Assembly: GCF_000473065.1 (NCBI RefSeq) | Contig: NZ_AXAZ01000016.1 | Location: forward strand, 84,580 to 148,579 | Length of the DNA stretch: 64,000 nt | Source: Bradyrhizobium sp. WSM1743 | Lineage (GTDB): Bacteria > Pseudomonadota > Alphaproteobacteria > Rhizobiales > Xanthobacteraceae | Direction: 5' to 3' | Shown here: positions 54,558-63,901 of the stretch, piece by piece | Position numbering within the stretch: the first letter of the stretch is position 1 | Layout of the letters: every line of letters begins with the position of its first letter | The notes under the pieces: generated by a model | Database searches by the model: none | What the model was told of the DNA's origin: nothing | Seen by the model: the letters and a program-made list of their open reading frames with translations, nothing else | Translations under genes and position numbers: made by a program

Positions 54558-55619
54558 ATGAACCCAAGAACCGACACCGCGCAGTCCTCGGCCGAGGCCC
54601 TGCGCTACCCCTGGGAACAGCACCCCGGCCCCGAACAGGTCGTGGAGGTCAGGCCCGGCGTGTTATGGGCGCGGCTGAAGCTGCCGTTCCGCCTCAACCA
54701 CGTGAACATCTACCTGCTCGCCGACGGCGACGGCTATGCGATGATCGATGCCGGATTCGGCAACGAGGAGACGATCGAGGCCTGGACCAAGCTGTTCGAT
54801 GGACCGCTGAAGGGCGTCAACATCACGCGCCTGATCGTCACCCACTCGCACCCTGATCATGTCGGTCTCGCGGGGTGGATCGTCGAGCGTTTCAACTGCC
54901 CGCTGGTGATGTCGCAGGTCGAATATCTGCAATCGGTCTATCACCAGAACCGCGGCACCGAGGAACGGCGTGAGGCGCAGCGGCTGTTCTTCCGCCGCCA
55001 TGGCATGGACGAGTCGCTCACTGAAAGGCTGCTCGGCCGCGGTCAGGATTATTTGAAGCGCGTCTCGGTGCTGCCGCCGTCCTACCGCCGCATCTCGCAT
55101 GGCGACGACGTCGTGATCGGCACGCGCCGCTTCAAGGTGATCACCGGCGGCGGCCACGCGCTCGACCAGGTGATGCTGTATTGCGCCGACGACAAGCTGT
55201 TCCTCTCCGCCGACCAGGTCCTGAGCAAGATCTCGCCGAATGTCAGCGTCTGGGCGGTCGAGCCCGACCAGAACTCGCTCGGCGAATATCTGGCCTCGCT
55301 CGCCAGCCTCACCACGACGCTTCCCTATGACGTGCTGGTGCTGCCCGGCCACGGCGTGCCGTTCTACGGATTGAAGACCCGCATCAAGCAGCTCGCCGAC
55401 CACCATGAGGAGCGCTGCCGCCTGATCGCGGAAGCCTGCCGCGAGGTGCCGCAAACCTCGCGCGCCCTGGTGCCTGTCGTGTTCAACAAGCACGTGCTGG
55501 ACGAGCACCAGATGGGCTTTGCCGCCGGCGAACTGGTCGCCCACGTCAACTACATGATCGTCGAGGGCCGGCTGACGGCCGAGATGCAAGACGGCGTGCT
55601 GCAGTTCCGGACGACGTGA
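54558..55619 (+). CDS. Metallo-beta-lactamase-fold hydrolase
   Basis: A 353-aa MBL-fold enzyme with the binuclear metal motif THSHPDHVGLAGW (HxHxDH), an upstream strand YAMIDAGFGNEETIEAW, later ligands TGGGHALDQVMLY and LFLSADQVL, and the C-terminal LPGHGVPFYGL. The C-terminal extension (from about residue 270) resembles the LACTB2-like winged-helix tail. The reaction could be hydrolysis of a thioester, lactone or nucleic-acid substrate; it is not assigned. Confidence 0.88.
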   Translation: MNPRTDTAQSSAEALRYPWEQHPGPEQVVEVRPGVLWARLKLPFRLNHVNIYLLADGDGYAMIDAGFGNEETIEAWTKLFDGPLKGVNITRLIVTHSHPDHVGLAGWIVERFNCPLVMSQVEYLQSVYHQNRGTEERREAQRLFFRRHGMDESLTERLLGRGQDYLKRVSVLPPSYRRISHGDDVVIGTRRFKVITGGGHALDQVMLYCADDKLFLSADQVLSKISPNVSVWAVEPDQNSLGEYLASLASLTTTLPYDVLVLPGHGVPFYGLKTRIKQLADHHEERCRLIAEACREVPQTSRALVPVVFNKHVLDEHQMGFAAGELVAHVNYMIVEGRLTAEMQDGVLQFRTT

Positions 55620-55625
55620 GCATTG

Positions 55626-55713
55626 TCGTCATGGCCGGGCTTGTCCCGGCCATCCACGTTCTTCCACGCGAAAACAGGTTCGTGGATGCCCGGGACAAGC
55701 CCGGGCATGACGA
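55626..55713. repeat. Intergenic palindromic repeat, family B
   Basis: TCGTCATGGCCGGGCTTGTC on the left and a right end reading GACAAGCCCGGGCATGACGA form a long near-perfect hairpin. It sits exactly between the convergent MBL-fold and aroQ genes, where it could end both transcripts. Confidence 0.9.
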
Positions 55714-55740
55714 GTTTGTGGAACGACCAGCACAATCATC

Positions 55741-56172
55741 TCACTTCATATTCGCGATCGCGTGCAGCGCCGCGATGTAGCCGAACGGTCCCAGTCCGCA
55801 GATCACGCCGGTCGCCACGAATGAGATCTTCGAGCGGCGATGATATTCGTCGCGGGCGTGGATGTTGGAGATGTGCACCTCCAGCACTGGGCCCTCGAAT
55901 GTCTTGATCGCGTCCATGATCGAGACCGAGGTGAAGGAGAGACCGGCCGGGTTGATGACGATGGCATCGGCGTCCTGCCGCGCCGACTGGATCAGATCGA
56001 CCAGCACGCCCTCATGGTTGGACTGGTGGAAGGCAAGCTTGAGGCCGAGCTTGGCGGCGGCTTCCTCGCAGCTCGCATTGATCTCTGCGAGCGTCGTGGT
56101 GCCGTAGATGTGCGGCTCGCGGATGCCGAGCATGTTGAGGTTGGGACCGTTGAGGATCATCACGCGCTTCAT
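55741..56172 (-). CDS. aroQ: 3-dehydroquinate dehydratase, type II
   Basis: A 143-aa shikimate-pathway enzyme that dehydrates 3-dehydroquinate. It has [17 protein letters not shown] with the catalytic Arg and Tyr, [33 protein letters not shown] and the catalytic-His region [17 protein letters not shown]. Length and fold fit the dodecameric type II enzyme. AAGGAAG precedes the ATG at 56172. It is divergent from hemA, with a FixK-type box between them. Confidence 0.97.
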   Translation of the reverse strand: MKRVMILNGPNLNMLGIREPHIYGTTTLAEINASCEEAAAKLGLKLAFHQSNHEGVLVDLIQSARQDADAIVINPAGLSFTSVSIMDAIKTFEGPVLEVHISNIHARDEYHRRSKISFVATGVICGLGPFGYIAALHAIANMK

Positions 56173-56499
56173 CAGGGCTTCCTTTCGCATGGGCTGTCCG
56201 ACCGGCCGCTAGCCCAGCCGGGCAAGGCTATGGCGTCGGCGCGACCAGTTCCGCCATCATGGATGGAGGCGCGCCATGGACAAAATGTCCACGGCTGCCC
56301 CTGCCTTCCCGGCAACCCCGGTCCCGGCCGGCAGGTCCGTGTTAGGCGCTTGATCCCAATCAACAATCGCCGCCGGACCGGCGGTTATCAATTGGCACGC
56401 TCGCCTTGCCTCCAATGTGTGCTGGCGCATAGACATTGGAGCTGGAAAAGCTCTAAAAATGAGCGGCCGCCATGGCCGGGCTCCGTTGCAGGTTTGCCG
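56173..56499. other. aroQ-hemA divergent intergenic region
   Basis: A 327-bp gap containing the FixK/FNR-type site at 56350-56363 and presumably promoters for both genes. No gene is seen in it. Confidence 0.7.
56350..56363 (+). promoter_or_regulatory. FixK/FNR-type anaerobox upstream of hemA
   Basis: TTGATCCCAATCAA matches the consensus TTGAT-N4-ATCAA exactly. It lies 136 bp before the hemA start, a usual distance for an activator site given a leader. Control of hemA by oxygen through FNR/FixK-like boxes is documented in Bradyrhizobium. Confidence 0.82.
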
Positions 56500-57729
56500 A
56501 TGGATTACAATCAGTTCTTCGATACCGCGCTCGACCGCCTCCACACCGAGCGGCGCTATCGCGTGTTCGCCGACCTCGAACGCACGGCCGGCCGGTTCCC
56601 GCACGCGGTCTGGCACTCGCCCAAGGGCAAGCGCGACGTCGTGATCTGGTGCTCCAACGACTATCTCGGCATGGGTCAGCACCCGAAGGTGGTCGGCGCC
56701 ATGGTCGAGACCGCCACGCGCGTCGGCACCGGCGCCGGCGGCACCCGCAACATCGCAGGCACGCACCATCCGCTGGTCCAGCTCGAGGCCGAGCTCGCCG
56801 ATCTCCACGGCAAGGAAGCCGCGCTGCTGTTCACCTCCGGCTATGTCTCGAACCAGACCGGCATCCCGACCATCGCAAAGCTCATTCCGAACTGCCTGAT
56901 CCTGTCGGACGAGCTCAACCACAATTCGATGATCGAGGGCATCCGCCAGTCCGGCTGCGAGCGCGTGGTGTTCCGCCACAACGACGTTGCGCATCTCGAG
57001 GAACTGTTGAAAGCGGCCGGCCCCAATCGGCCGAAGCTGATCGTCTGCGAGAGCCTCTATTCCATGGACGGCGATGTCGCGCCGCTCGCCAAGATCTGCG
57101 ATCTCGCCGAGACGTATGGCGCGATGACCTATGTCGACGAAGTCCACGCCGTCGGCATGTACGGCCCGCGCGGCGGCGGCATCGCCGAGCGTGACGGCGT
57201 CATGCATCGCATCGACATTCTCGAGGGCACGCTGGCAAAGGCGTTCGGCTGTCTCGGCGGCTACATCGCCGCCAACGGCCAGATCATCGACGCCGTGCGC
57301 TCCTATGCGCCGGGCTTCATCTTCACCACCGCGCTGCCGCCGGCGGTCTGCTCGGCCGCGACCGCCGCAATCAGGCACCTGAAGACGTCGAGCTGGGAGC
57401 GCGAGCGCCACCAGGACCGCGCCGCCCGCGTCAAGGCGATCCTCAATGCCGCCGGCCTGCCGGTGATGTCGAGCGAGACCCACATCGTGCCGCTGTTCGT
57501 CGGCGATCCCGAGAAGTGCAAGCAGGCCTCCGATCTCCTGCTCGAAGAGCACGGCATCTACATCCAGCCGATCAACTATCCGACCGTCGCCAAGGGCACC
57601 GAGCGCCTGCGCATCACGCCCTCGCCCTATCACGACGACGGCCTGATCGATCAGCTCGCCGAAGCGCTGCTGCAGGTGTGGGACCGCCTCGGCCTGCCGC
57701 TGCGCGAGAAGTCGCTCGCGGCGGAGTAG
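56500..57729 (+). CDS. hemA: 5-aminolevulinate synthase
   Basis: A 409-aa PLP enzyme condensing glycine with succinyl-CoA, the first step of the C4 haem pathway of alphaproteobacteria. The PLP Lys is K247 in [13 protein letters not shown]; also visible are [35 protein letters not shown], the Asp of [13 protein letters not shown] and [12 protein letters not shown]. Length equals the known Bradyrhizobium enzyme. The ATG at 56500 gives [14 protein letters not shown]. The FixK box upstream suggests induction under low oxygen. Confidence 0.97.
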   Translation: MDYNQFFDTALDRLHTERRYRVFADLERTAGRFPHAVWHSPKGKRDVVIWCSNDYLGMGQHPKVVGAMVETATRVGTGAGGTRNIAGTHHPLVQLEAELADLHGKEAALLFTSGYVSNQTGIPTIAKLIPNCLILSDELNHNSMIEGIRQSGCERVVFRHNDVAHLEELLKAAGPNRPKLIVCESLYSMDGDVAPLAKICDLAETYGAMTYVDEVHAVGMYGPRGGGIAERDGVMHRIDILEGTLAKAFGCLGGYIAANGQIIDAVRSYAPGFIFTTALPPAVCSAATAAIRHLKTSSWERERHQDRAARVKAILNAAGLPVMSSETHIVPLFVGDPEKCKQASDLLLEEHGIYIQPINYPTVAKGTERLRITPSPYHDDGLIDQLAEALLQVWDRLGLPLREKSLAAE

Positions 57730-57735
57730 GTCTTC

Positions 57736-57900
57736 CTTACCCTCCCCTGGAGGGGGAGGGTCGCTACGCATGTAGCGAAGCGGAATGCGTAGCGGGGTGG
57801 GGTGACGGTCTCTCCACCTCGAACACTGCCCGTGTGGAGAGATCACCCCACCCCGCTCGCGCTGCGCGCGATCGACCCTCCCCCTCCAGGGGAGGGTAAG
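57736..57900. repeat. Intergenic palindromic repeat, family D
   Basis: CTTACCCTCCCCTGGAGGGG at the left is matched by CCCCTCCAGGGGAGGGTAAG at the right, with inner GGGGTGGGGTGA and TCACCCCACCCC arms. The element occupies half of the 313-bp gap between hemA and the fusion kinase; no gene lies in the gap. Confidence 0.9.
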
Positions 57901-58042
57901 CGCCCGCTCCCACCTTAACGATCCCCCCGATTCCCGCCCCGGCCGGGCATTTCGCTGTCGCCTCCACCGGTCCAACGCGCTAGATTTACAGGGAAAATGA
58001 GATCTGGCGCGGTTCCCGCGCCCAGGGAGACACGCGCTCACC

Positions 58043-61000
58043 ATGCTGCACGACTGGGGCGTGATCGCCGCCGCCTTCGGCTATATCGGCTTCCTGTTCC
58101 TGGTGGCGAGCCATGGTGACCGCCGCTCGCGGGCCGGGCGTGGCCGTGCCTCCGGGCTGATCTACCCGCTGTCGCTGGCGATCTACTGCACCTCATGGAC
58201 CTTCTTCGGCTCGGTCGGCTTCGCCACCCGCACCTCGACCGATTTCCTTGCGATCTATGTCGGGCCGATCCTGATGATCGGGCTGGGCGCCGGCGTGCTC
58301 AGGCGCGTGATCCAGCTCGCCAAAGCCCACAACATCACCTCGATCGCCGACTTCATCGGGGCCCGCTACGGCAAGAGCCAGGCGGTGGCCGCGACGGTCG
58401 CGCTGATCGCCATCATCGGCTCGGTGCCCTACATCGCGCTCCAGCTCAAGGCGGTGGCCTCCTCGCTCGGCACGATCCTGAGCGAGGACCAGGCCTTCTC
58501 CCATATCCCGATCCTCGGCGACATGGCGCTGATGGTGACGCTGGCGATGGCGGCCTTCGCGGTGCTGTTCGGCACGCGGCATACCGACGCCACCGAGCAC
58601 CAGCACGGCCTGATGCTGGCGGTCGCGACCGAATCCATCGTCAAGCTCGTCGCCTTTCTCGCCGCCGGCATCTTCGTCACCTTCTGGATGTTCTCGCCGC
58701 ACGAACTGATCGAGCGGGCGATGAGGACGCCGGAGGCGGTGCGCGCCATCGATTACTCGCCGTCGATCGGCAACTTCCTGACCATGACGCTGCTGTCGCT
58801 GTGCGCGATCATGCTGCTGCCGCGCCAGTTTCACGTCAGCGTGGTCGAGAATTCCTCGGACGCCGAGGTCAGCCGCGCGCGCTGGCTGTTCCCGTTCTAT
58901 CTGGTCGCCATCAATCTGTTCGTGATCCCGATTGCGCTCGCCGGGCTCGTGACCTTCCCGTTCGGCGCGGTCGATCCTGACATGTACGTGCTGGCGCTGC
59001 CGATGGAGGGCGGTGCGGGACTTCTTAGCGTCGCCGTGTTCGTCGGCGGCCTGTCCGCGGCGACCGCGATGGTGATCGTCGAATGCGTCGCGCTCTCCAT
59101 CATGGTGTCGAACGACCTCGTGGTGCCCCTGGTGCTGCAACGGCGGCCCGAAGGCCGCACCGGGGCCACCGATTTCGGCGACTTCCTGCTGCGCTCGCGG
59201 CGGCTCGCCATCTTCGCCATCATGGTGATGGCGTATTTCTACTATCGCGCGCTCGGCAACGCCCAGCTCGCGGCGATCGGCCTGCTCTCCTTTGCCGCCA
59301 TCGCCCAGCTTGCACCGAGCTTCTTCGGCGGGCTGCTCTGGCGGCGCGCGACCGCACGCGGCGCGATCGGCGGCATGCTGGTCGGTTTTGCGGTCTGGTT
59401 CTACACGCTCTTCATCCCGAGCTTCATGGATTCGTCGACATCAGCCATCCTGCTGCTCCAGCATGGCCCGTTCGGGATCGAGGCGCTGCGGCCGCAGGCG
59501 CTGTTCGGCGCTGACCTGCCGCCGCTGATGCACGGCGTGGTCTGGTCGCTCTCGCTCAACATTCTCACCTATGTGCTGCTGTCGCTGGCGCGACGGCCGT
59601 CCTCGATCGAACTGGTGCAGGCCGACCTGTTCGTGCCCAACACGCTGGCGCCGATCACGCCGAGCTTTCGTCGCTGGCGCACCACCGTCACGGTACAGGA
59701 CATCCAGACCACAGTGGCGCAATATCTCGGCCCCGATCGCGCGCGGCAATCGTTCGAGGCTTTCTCGGCCCACCGCAATGTGCGCCTTGAAGCCGGAGCA
59801 CCCGCCGATTTCGAGCTGCTCCAGCACGCAGAACACCTGATCGCCTCGTCGATCGGCGCGGCGTCCTCGCGCCTCGTGATGTCGCTGCTCTTGCGCAAGC
59901 GGACGGTGTCCGCCAAGGCCGCGCTGAAACTGCTCGACGATTCCCATGCGGCGCTGCATTTCAACCGCGAGATCCTCCAGACCGCGCTCAACCATGTGCG
60001 CCAGGGCATCGCGGTGTTCGACGCCGACCTGCAACTGATCTGCTCCAACCGGCAGTTCGGCGATCTCCTCAACGTGCCCCCGCATTTCATCCAGTTCGGC
60101 ACCCCGCTGCGCGAGATTCTGGAATTCATGGGCGTGAGCGATCCGGCCGATGAGAGTGGTCGCGAGGCGATGATCGAGCAGCGGCTCGTGGCCTACACCA
60201 CCGACAGCGAGCCTTATCTCGAACGCCTGCCGGAACGCCACATGGTGATCGAAGTGCTCACCAACCGGATGCCCGGCGGCGGCTTCGTCATCACCTTCAC
60301 CGATGTCACGCCCACCTTCGAAGCCGCGGAAGCGCTGGAGCGCGCCAATGCGACGCTGGAAAAGCGCGTGCGCGACCGCACCGAGGAGCTGACGCGGCTG
60401 AACTCCGAGCTGGCCCTGGCCAAGAGCGCGGCGGAAGACGCCAGCATCTCCAAGACGCGCTTCCTCGCCGCTGCCAGCCACGACATCCTCCAGCCGCTGA
60501 ACGCGGCGCGGCTCTATGTCACGAGCCTGGTCGAGCGCCAGCACAATGGCGAAGAGACGCGGCTGGTCGAGAACATCGACGAATCGCTGCAGGCGATCGA
60601 GGAAATCCTCGGCGCGCTGCTCGACATCTCCAGGCTCGATGCCGGCGCGATGACGACCTCGATCTCGAGCTTCAAGATGGCCGACCTGATGCGCTCGCTG
60701 GAGATCGAGTTCGCGCCGATCGCGCGCGCCAAGGGCCTGGAGCTCGCCTTCGTGCCCTGCTCACTCCCGGTCAAGTCGGACCGCCTCCTGCTGCGGCGGC
60801 TGCTCCAGAACCTGATCTCGAACGCGATCAAGTACACCCCGCGCGGCCGCGTGCTGGTCGGCTGCCGCCGCCGCGGCGCCTCGCTCAGGATCTGCGTCCA
60901 CGACACCGGCGTCGGCATTCCCGCGGTCAAGCGCGGCGAGATCTTCAAGGAATTCCATCGCCTCGAGCAGGGCGCGCGGATCGCGCGCGGTCTGGGGCTG

Positions 61001-61552
61001 GGGCTCTCGATCGTGGAGCGGCTGGCGCGCGTGCTCAACCACGGCATTGCCATCGACGCCAATGCCGGCGGCGGCTCGGTATTCTCCGTGACGGTGCCGA
61101 CGGCGAAGGCGATCACCCACACCGCGGCGGTGACCAGCGCAACGCCGCTGGCGCGCACGCCGATCTCGGGCGCGCTGATCGTCTGCATCGAGAACGATGC
61201 GGCGATCCTCGACGGCATGCGCACGCTTTTGAAGGCCTGGGACGCCGAGGTGATCGCGGTCGCCGATCCCGAAGGGGCGATCGCCGCAATCGAAACAGCC
61301 GGACGGCGCGTCACCGGCCTCTTGGTCGACTATCACCTCGATCGCGGCAACGGCATCGCCGCCATCCGCGAGATCCGCCGCCGCTTCGGCGATGCGATTC
61401 CAGCGATCCTGATCACCGCCGATCGCAGCCCCGCCGTGCAGGTCGCCGCGCGGGACGAGAAAATCGCGGTGCTCAACAAGCCGGTGAAACCGGCCTCGCT
61501 CCGCGCCCTGCTCGGCCAGTGGCGCACGCAGCAGATGGTGGCAGCGGAGTAG
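58043..61552 (+). CDS. SSS-transporter-fused hybrid sensor kinase (PutP/PAS/HisKA/HATPase/REC)
   Basis: A 1169-aa membrane protein. Residues 1 to about 500 form a Na+/solute symporter-like domain of 12-13 helices (GLIYPLSLAIYCTSWTFFGS). A PAS-like domain follows at about 640-760 (LNHVRQGIAVFDADLQLICS), then a coiled coil, HisKA with His813 (AASHDILQPLNAARLYVTSL), HATPase (LLQNLISNAIKYTPRGR, HDTGVGIP) and a C-terminal receiver with Asp1096 (LLVDYHLDRG) and VLNKPVKP. This architecture is known in NahK/CbrA-like kinases. The receiver may pass phosphate to an unlinked regulator. Confidence 0.93.
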   Translation: MLHDWGVIAAAFGYIGFLFLVASHGDRRSRAGRGRASGLIYPLSLAIYCTSWTFFGSVGFATRTSTDFLAIYVGPILMIGLGAGVLRRVIQLAKAHNITSIADFIGARYGKSQAVAATVALIAIIGSVPYIALQLKAVASSLGTILSEDQAFSHIPILGDMALMVTLAMAAFAVLFGTRHTDATEHQHGLMLAVATESIVKLVAFLAAGIFVTFWMFSPHELIERAMRTPEAVRAIDYSPSIGNFLTMTLLSLCAIMLLPRQFHVSVVENSSDAEVSRARWLFPFYLVAINLFVIPIALAGLVTFPFGAVDPDMYVLALPMEGGAGLLSVAVFVGGLSAATAMVIVECVALSIMVSNDLVVPLVLQRRPEGRTGATDFGDFLLRSRRLAIFAIMVMAYFYYRALGNAQLAAIGLLSFAAIAQLAPSFFGGLLWRRATARGAIGGMLVGFAVWFYTLFIPSFMDSSTSAILLLQHGPFGIEALRPQALFGADLPPLMHGVVWSLSLNILTYVLLSLARRPSSIELVQADLFVPNTLAPITPSFRRWRTTVTVQDIQTTVAQYLGPDRARQSFEAFSAHRNVRLEAGAPADFELLQHAEHLIASSIGAASSRLVMSLLLRKRTVSAKAALKLLDDSHAALHFNREILQTALNHVRQGIAVFDADLQLICSNRQFGDLLNVPPHFIQFGTPLREILEFMGVSDPADESGREAMIEQRLVAYTTDSEPYLERLPERHMVIEVLTNRMPGGGFVITFTDVTPTFEAAEALERANATLEKRVRDRTEELTRLNSELALAKSAAEDASISKTRFLAAASHDILQPLNAARLYVTSLVERQHNGEETRLVENIDESLQAIEEILGALLDISRLDAGAMTTSISSFKMADLMRSLEIEFAPIARAKGLELAFVPCSLPVKSDRLLLRRLLQNLISNAIKYTPRGRVLVGCRRRGASLRICVHDTGVGIPAVKRGEIFKEFHRLEQGARIARGLGLGLSIVERLARVLNHGIAIDANAGGGSVFSVTVPTAKAITHTAAVTSATPLARTPISGALIVCIENDAAILDGMRTLLKAWDAEVIAVADPEGAIAAIETAGRRVTGLLVDYHLDRGNGIAAIREIRRRFGDAIPAILITADRSPAVQVAARDEKIAVLNKPVKPASLRALLGQWRTQQMVAAE

Positions 61553-61588
61553 AGGCAGTGTTGTTGCGAAGCGCCGGCACGCTTCGCT

Positions 61589-62152
61589 TCAAGGCGCCAG
61601 CCGGGTGAAGATGTAATCGTGCACCTTGGCGCGGGCGTCGTGGCAGGCAAAACATGTGCGATGCTGAGCCTCGTCCACCGGCTTGCCGTTGATGAAACGG
61701 CCAAAACCCCAGCCGCCGGTAGTGGCGTATTTCTTGGAATCCTTCACCATCACCTGGACCGTGGTGGCGGCGCCGGGAATGGTCGCGGACGCAAACTCCC
61801 CCGACTGTTTCCGCTTCCAGGCGCGCTTGACCAGGATGGTGCCGTCGGGGAATGGGAGCTTGCCGGCTTGATACGCATCGAGTGCGGTCTGGTTGCCGAC
61901 GACAGCGCGAAGCTCGTCGAGCGGCGCCGCCTCTTCGGCCGGCGCGATCAGCTCCCACTGCTTATAGCCGGGCGGAATCGTGACGCCGAAGATCGGCGAG
62001 GCGTCTGACGTGGTGCTTTGCGCCGGCCCCTCGGCAAGAGCGATCGAGACCAGGTATGGCACGCAAGTCAGGAGAACGACGAGAACGAGCACGGCCAGGG
62101 TGATAGCCGTGGCATAGGAACGCTTTTTCGTTTTGGATTCGATGGGCGTCAT
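61589..62152 (-). CDS. Cytochrome P460 family haem protein
   Basis: A 187-aa membrane-anchored c-type haem protein: N-terminal helix (TAITLAVLVLVVLLTCVPYL), IFGVTIPPGYKQWELIAPA, GWGFGRFINGKPVDEAQH and the haem site CFACHD near the C-terminus. Cytochrome P460 oxidises hydroxylamine in nitrifiers, but this branch is also widespread in non-nitrifiers with unknown activity; the family Lys cross-link residue cannot be confirmed by eye. It is 73 bp downstream of the epoxide-hydrolase-like gene on the same strand. Confidence 0.88.
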   Translation of the reverse strand: MTPIESKTKKRSYATAITLAVLVLVVLLTCVPYLVSIALAEGPAQSTTSDASPIFGVTIPPGYKQWELIAPAEEAAPLDELRAVVGNQTALDAYQAGKLPFPDGTILVKRAWKRKQSGEFASATIPGAATTVQVMVKDSKKYATTGGWGFGRFINGKPVDEAQHRTCFACHDARAKVHDYIFTRLAP

Positions 62153-62225
62153 GATGTTTCATCAAGCTGAGGATCAACGGGTGATCCTCGGTCCAGCAAG
62201 GCTGAACCGAGGTGTTGACAAAGGC

Positions 62226-63254
62226 TCAGGCGCTGTCGGCGTCGATGACGGCCTTGGCAAAGGCCTGCGGTGCTTCCTGCGGCAGATTGTGGCCGATGCC
62301 GCCGGTGATCAGGCGAAACTCGTAGCGGCCTGAGAACTTCTTGGCATAGGCGCTCGGCTCGGGATGCGGCGCGCCGTTGGCGTCGCCTTCCATCGTGATC
62401 GTCGGCACCGCGATCTGCGGGGCTGCGGCCAGCTTCTTTTCGAGCTGCTCGTATTTCGCCTCGCCCTGGGCGAGCCCGAGCCGCCAGCGGCAATTGTGGA
62501 TCGTGATCGCGACATGATCCCTGTTGTCGAGCGCCACCGCGCTCCGATTGAAGGTGGCGTCGTCGAACCTCCACTGCGGGGAAGCGAGCTTCCAGATCAG
62601 CTTGGCGAAATCGTGCGTGTACTTCTCGTATCCGGCGCGGCCGCGCTCGGTCGCGAAGTAGAACTGGTACCACCATTGCAGCTCCGCCTGCGGCGGCAAC
62701 GGCGCGTTGCCCGCAGCCTGGCTGGAGATCAGATAGCCGCTGACCGATACCAACGCGCGGCAACGGTCCGGCCACAGCGCGGCGATGATATCGGCAGTGC
62801 GCGCACCCCAGTCGAAGCCGGCGACGACGGCCTTCTTGATGTCGAGCTTGTCCATCAGCGCGATGATATCGGCGGCCATCGCCGCAGGCTCGCCGTTGCG
62901 CGGCGTCTCGCTGGAGAGGAAGTGCGTCGTGCCGTAGCCGCGCAGGTAAGGAATGATCACGCGATAGCCGGCCTGCGCCAGGATCGGCGCGACATCGACG
63001 AAGGCGTGGATGTCATAGGGCCAGCCGTGCAGCAGGATCGCCACGGGACCGTCCGACGGGCCGGCCTCCGCATAGCCGACATTGAGGACACCGGCCTCGA
63101 TGTGCTTGATCGCGCCGAAGGACGCATTCGCTGCTGACGGTCGCTGCGCCGCTGTTTCGGCGCGCGCGAGGTCGATCGCGCCGAGGCCGACGGCGGCGGT
63201 CCCGGCTGCGATGCCGAGGAAGCGGCGGCGATGCTGGTCGATAATCTGTTTCAT
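62226..63254 (-). CDS. Epoxide-hydrolase-like alpha/beta-hydrolase with Tat signal
   Basis: A 342-aa exported enzyme. The N-terminus HRRRFLGIAAGTAAVGLGAI is a twin-arginine signal. The mature part is an alpha/beta-hydrolase with VAILLHGWPYDIHAF (HGWP oxyanion), IIPYLRGYGTTHFLS and the nucleophile Asp in VAGFDWGARTADI, as in epoxide hydrolases and haloalkane dehalogenases; the catalytic His lies in ITGGIGHNLPQEAP. Whether it hydrolyses epoxides or esters is unknown. It probably forms an operon with the cytochrome P460 gene. Confidence 0.87.
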   Translation of the reverse strand: MKQIIDQHRRRFLGIAAGTAAVGLGAIDLARAETAAQRPSAANASFGAIKHIEAGVLNVGYAEAGPSDGPVAILLHGWPYDIHAFVDVAPILAQAGYRVIIPYLRGYGTTHFLSSETPRNGEPAAMAADIIALMDKLDIKKAVVAGFDWGARTADIIAALWPDRCRALVSVSGYLISSQAAGNAPLPPQAELQWWYQFYFATERGRAGYEKYTHDFAKLIWKLASPQWRFDDATFNRSAVALDNRDHVAITIHNCRWRLGLAQGEAKYEQLEKKLAAAPQIAVPTITMEGDANGAPHPEPSAYAKKFSGRYEFRLITGGIGHNLPQEAPQAFAKAVIDADSA

Positions 63255-63509
63255 CTTTTGGGTGCCTTGTTGATGAGCGTCCGAGTTGTCAGATCGATCG
63301 ACACTGGCGTGGCTCGATTGGGCTCTTCTTGTCGTCGCGCAACTGCCTATCAGCGCCTACCGTGAAAGGCTCGTTTGGACTTGTGAGAAGTTGTGAAGCC
63401 GGCATAGAACCCGTTTGCAAGGATCTGAAAGCATGGCCTGCTTAGGTCTTTGGGAAACCACGTCAACGCACGCCGCTGTGAGATTGCTGGGCCGCGGCTG
63501 CCAGGAACT

Positions 63510-63589
63510 CGTCATTGCGAGCGCAGCGAAGCAATCCAGAATCCCGACGCGGAAAGACTCTGGATTGCTTCGCTGCGCTCGCAATGACG
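63510..63589. repeat. Intergenic palindromic repeat, family A copy 3
   Basis: CGTCATTGCGAGCGCAGCGA on the left and its complement on the right form a near-perfect hairpin, matching copy 1 at 10592 closely in the arms but not in the loop. Confidence 0.92.
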
Positions 63590-63635
63590 AGCAAGGGTAG
63601 ACATTTCGATCCTCCCATGGACATTGCGACTTGCA

Positions 63636-63723
63636 GACATGCCTTCGCCCTCTCGCGACGTGCTCCGCCCGAGGCTTGCTTTCGCGTCACGCCCCCGTGA
63701 AGAAAAGGGCGCAGGGAAGGCCG
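63636..63723. repeat. Dispersed element copy 2 (shared with 30260-30349)
   Basis: Same order of blocks as the 30260 copy, ending AAAAGGGCGCAGGGAAGGCC. Sequence diverges beyond this point, so the shared part is a discrete unit of about 90 bp. Confidence 0.8.
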
Positions 63724-63901
63724 CATAGGCGTTAAGGTAGCGCGAGCATCGATTGATACGGACGGTTTCGAGGAGGCTCGCGCAAGTGCCGCCCAAGCGC
63801 TCGCTTTCTGCGGCGGAAGCAACGGATGGTTGGTTGTGGAATGATCGCTTGTAGCAAGGATGCAACGAGTTGTTGCAAAACACGCCAAGCGCCAGGTGCC
63901 G

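Larger units (their letters stand above)
63255..63901. other. Non-coding gap of about 650 bp with repeats
   Basis: No gene is supported; short open frames here correspond to the family A palindrome (63510-63589) and the dispersed element (63636-63723). Unlabelled sequence from 63724 to 63901 shows no clear hairpin or gene. Confidence 0.65.

Noticed and set aside
58193..61336. Several long minus-strand frames under the fusion kinase gene
   Set aside because: They lie wholly inside the 1169-aa kinase gene with all its motifs in the plus frame; His/Arg/Asp-rich shadow translations are typical of GC-rich antisense.
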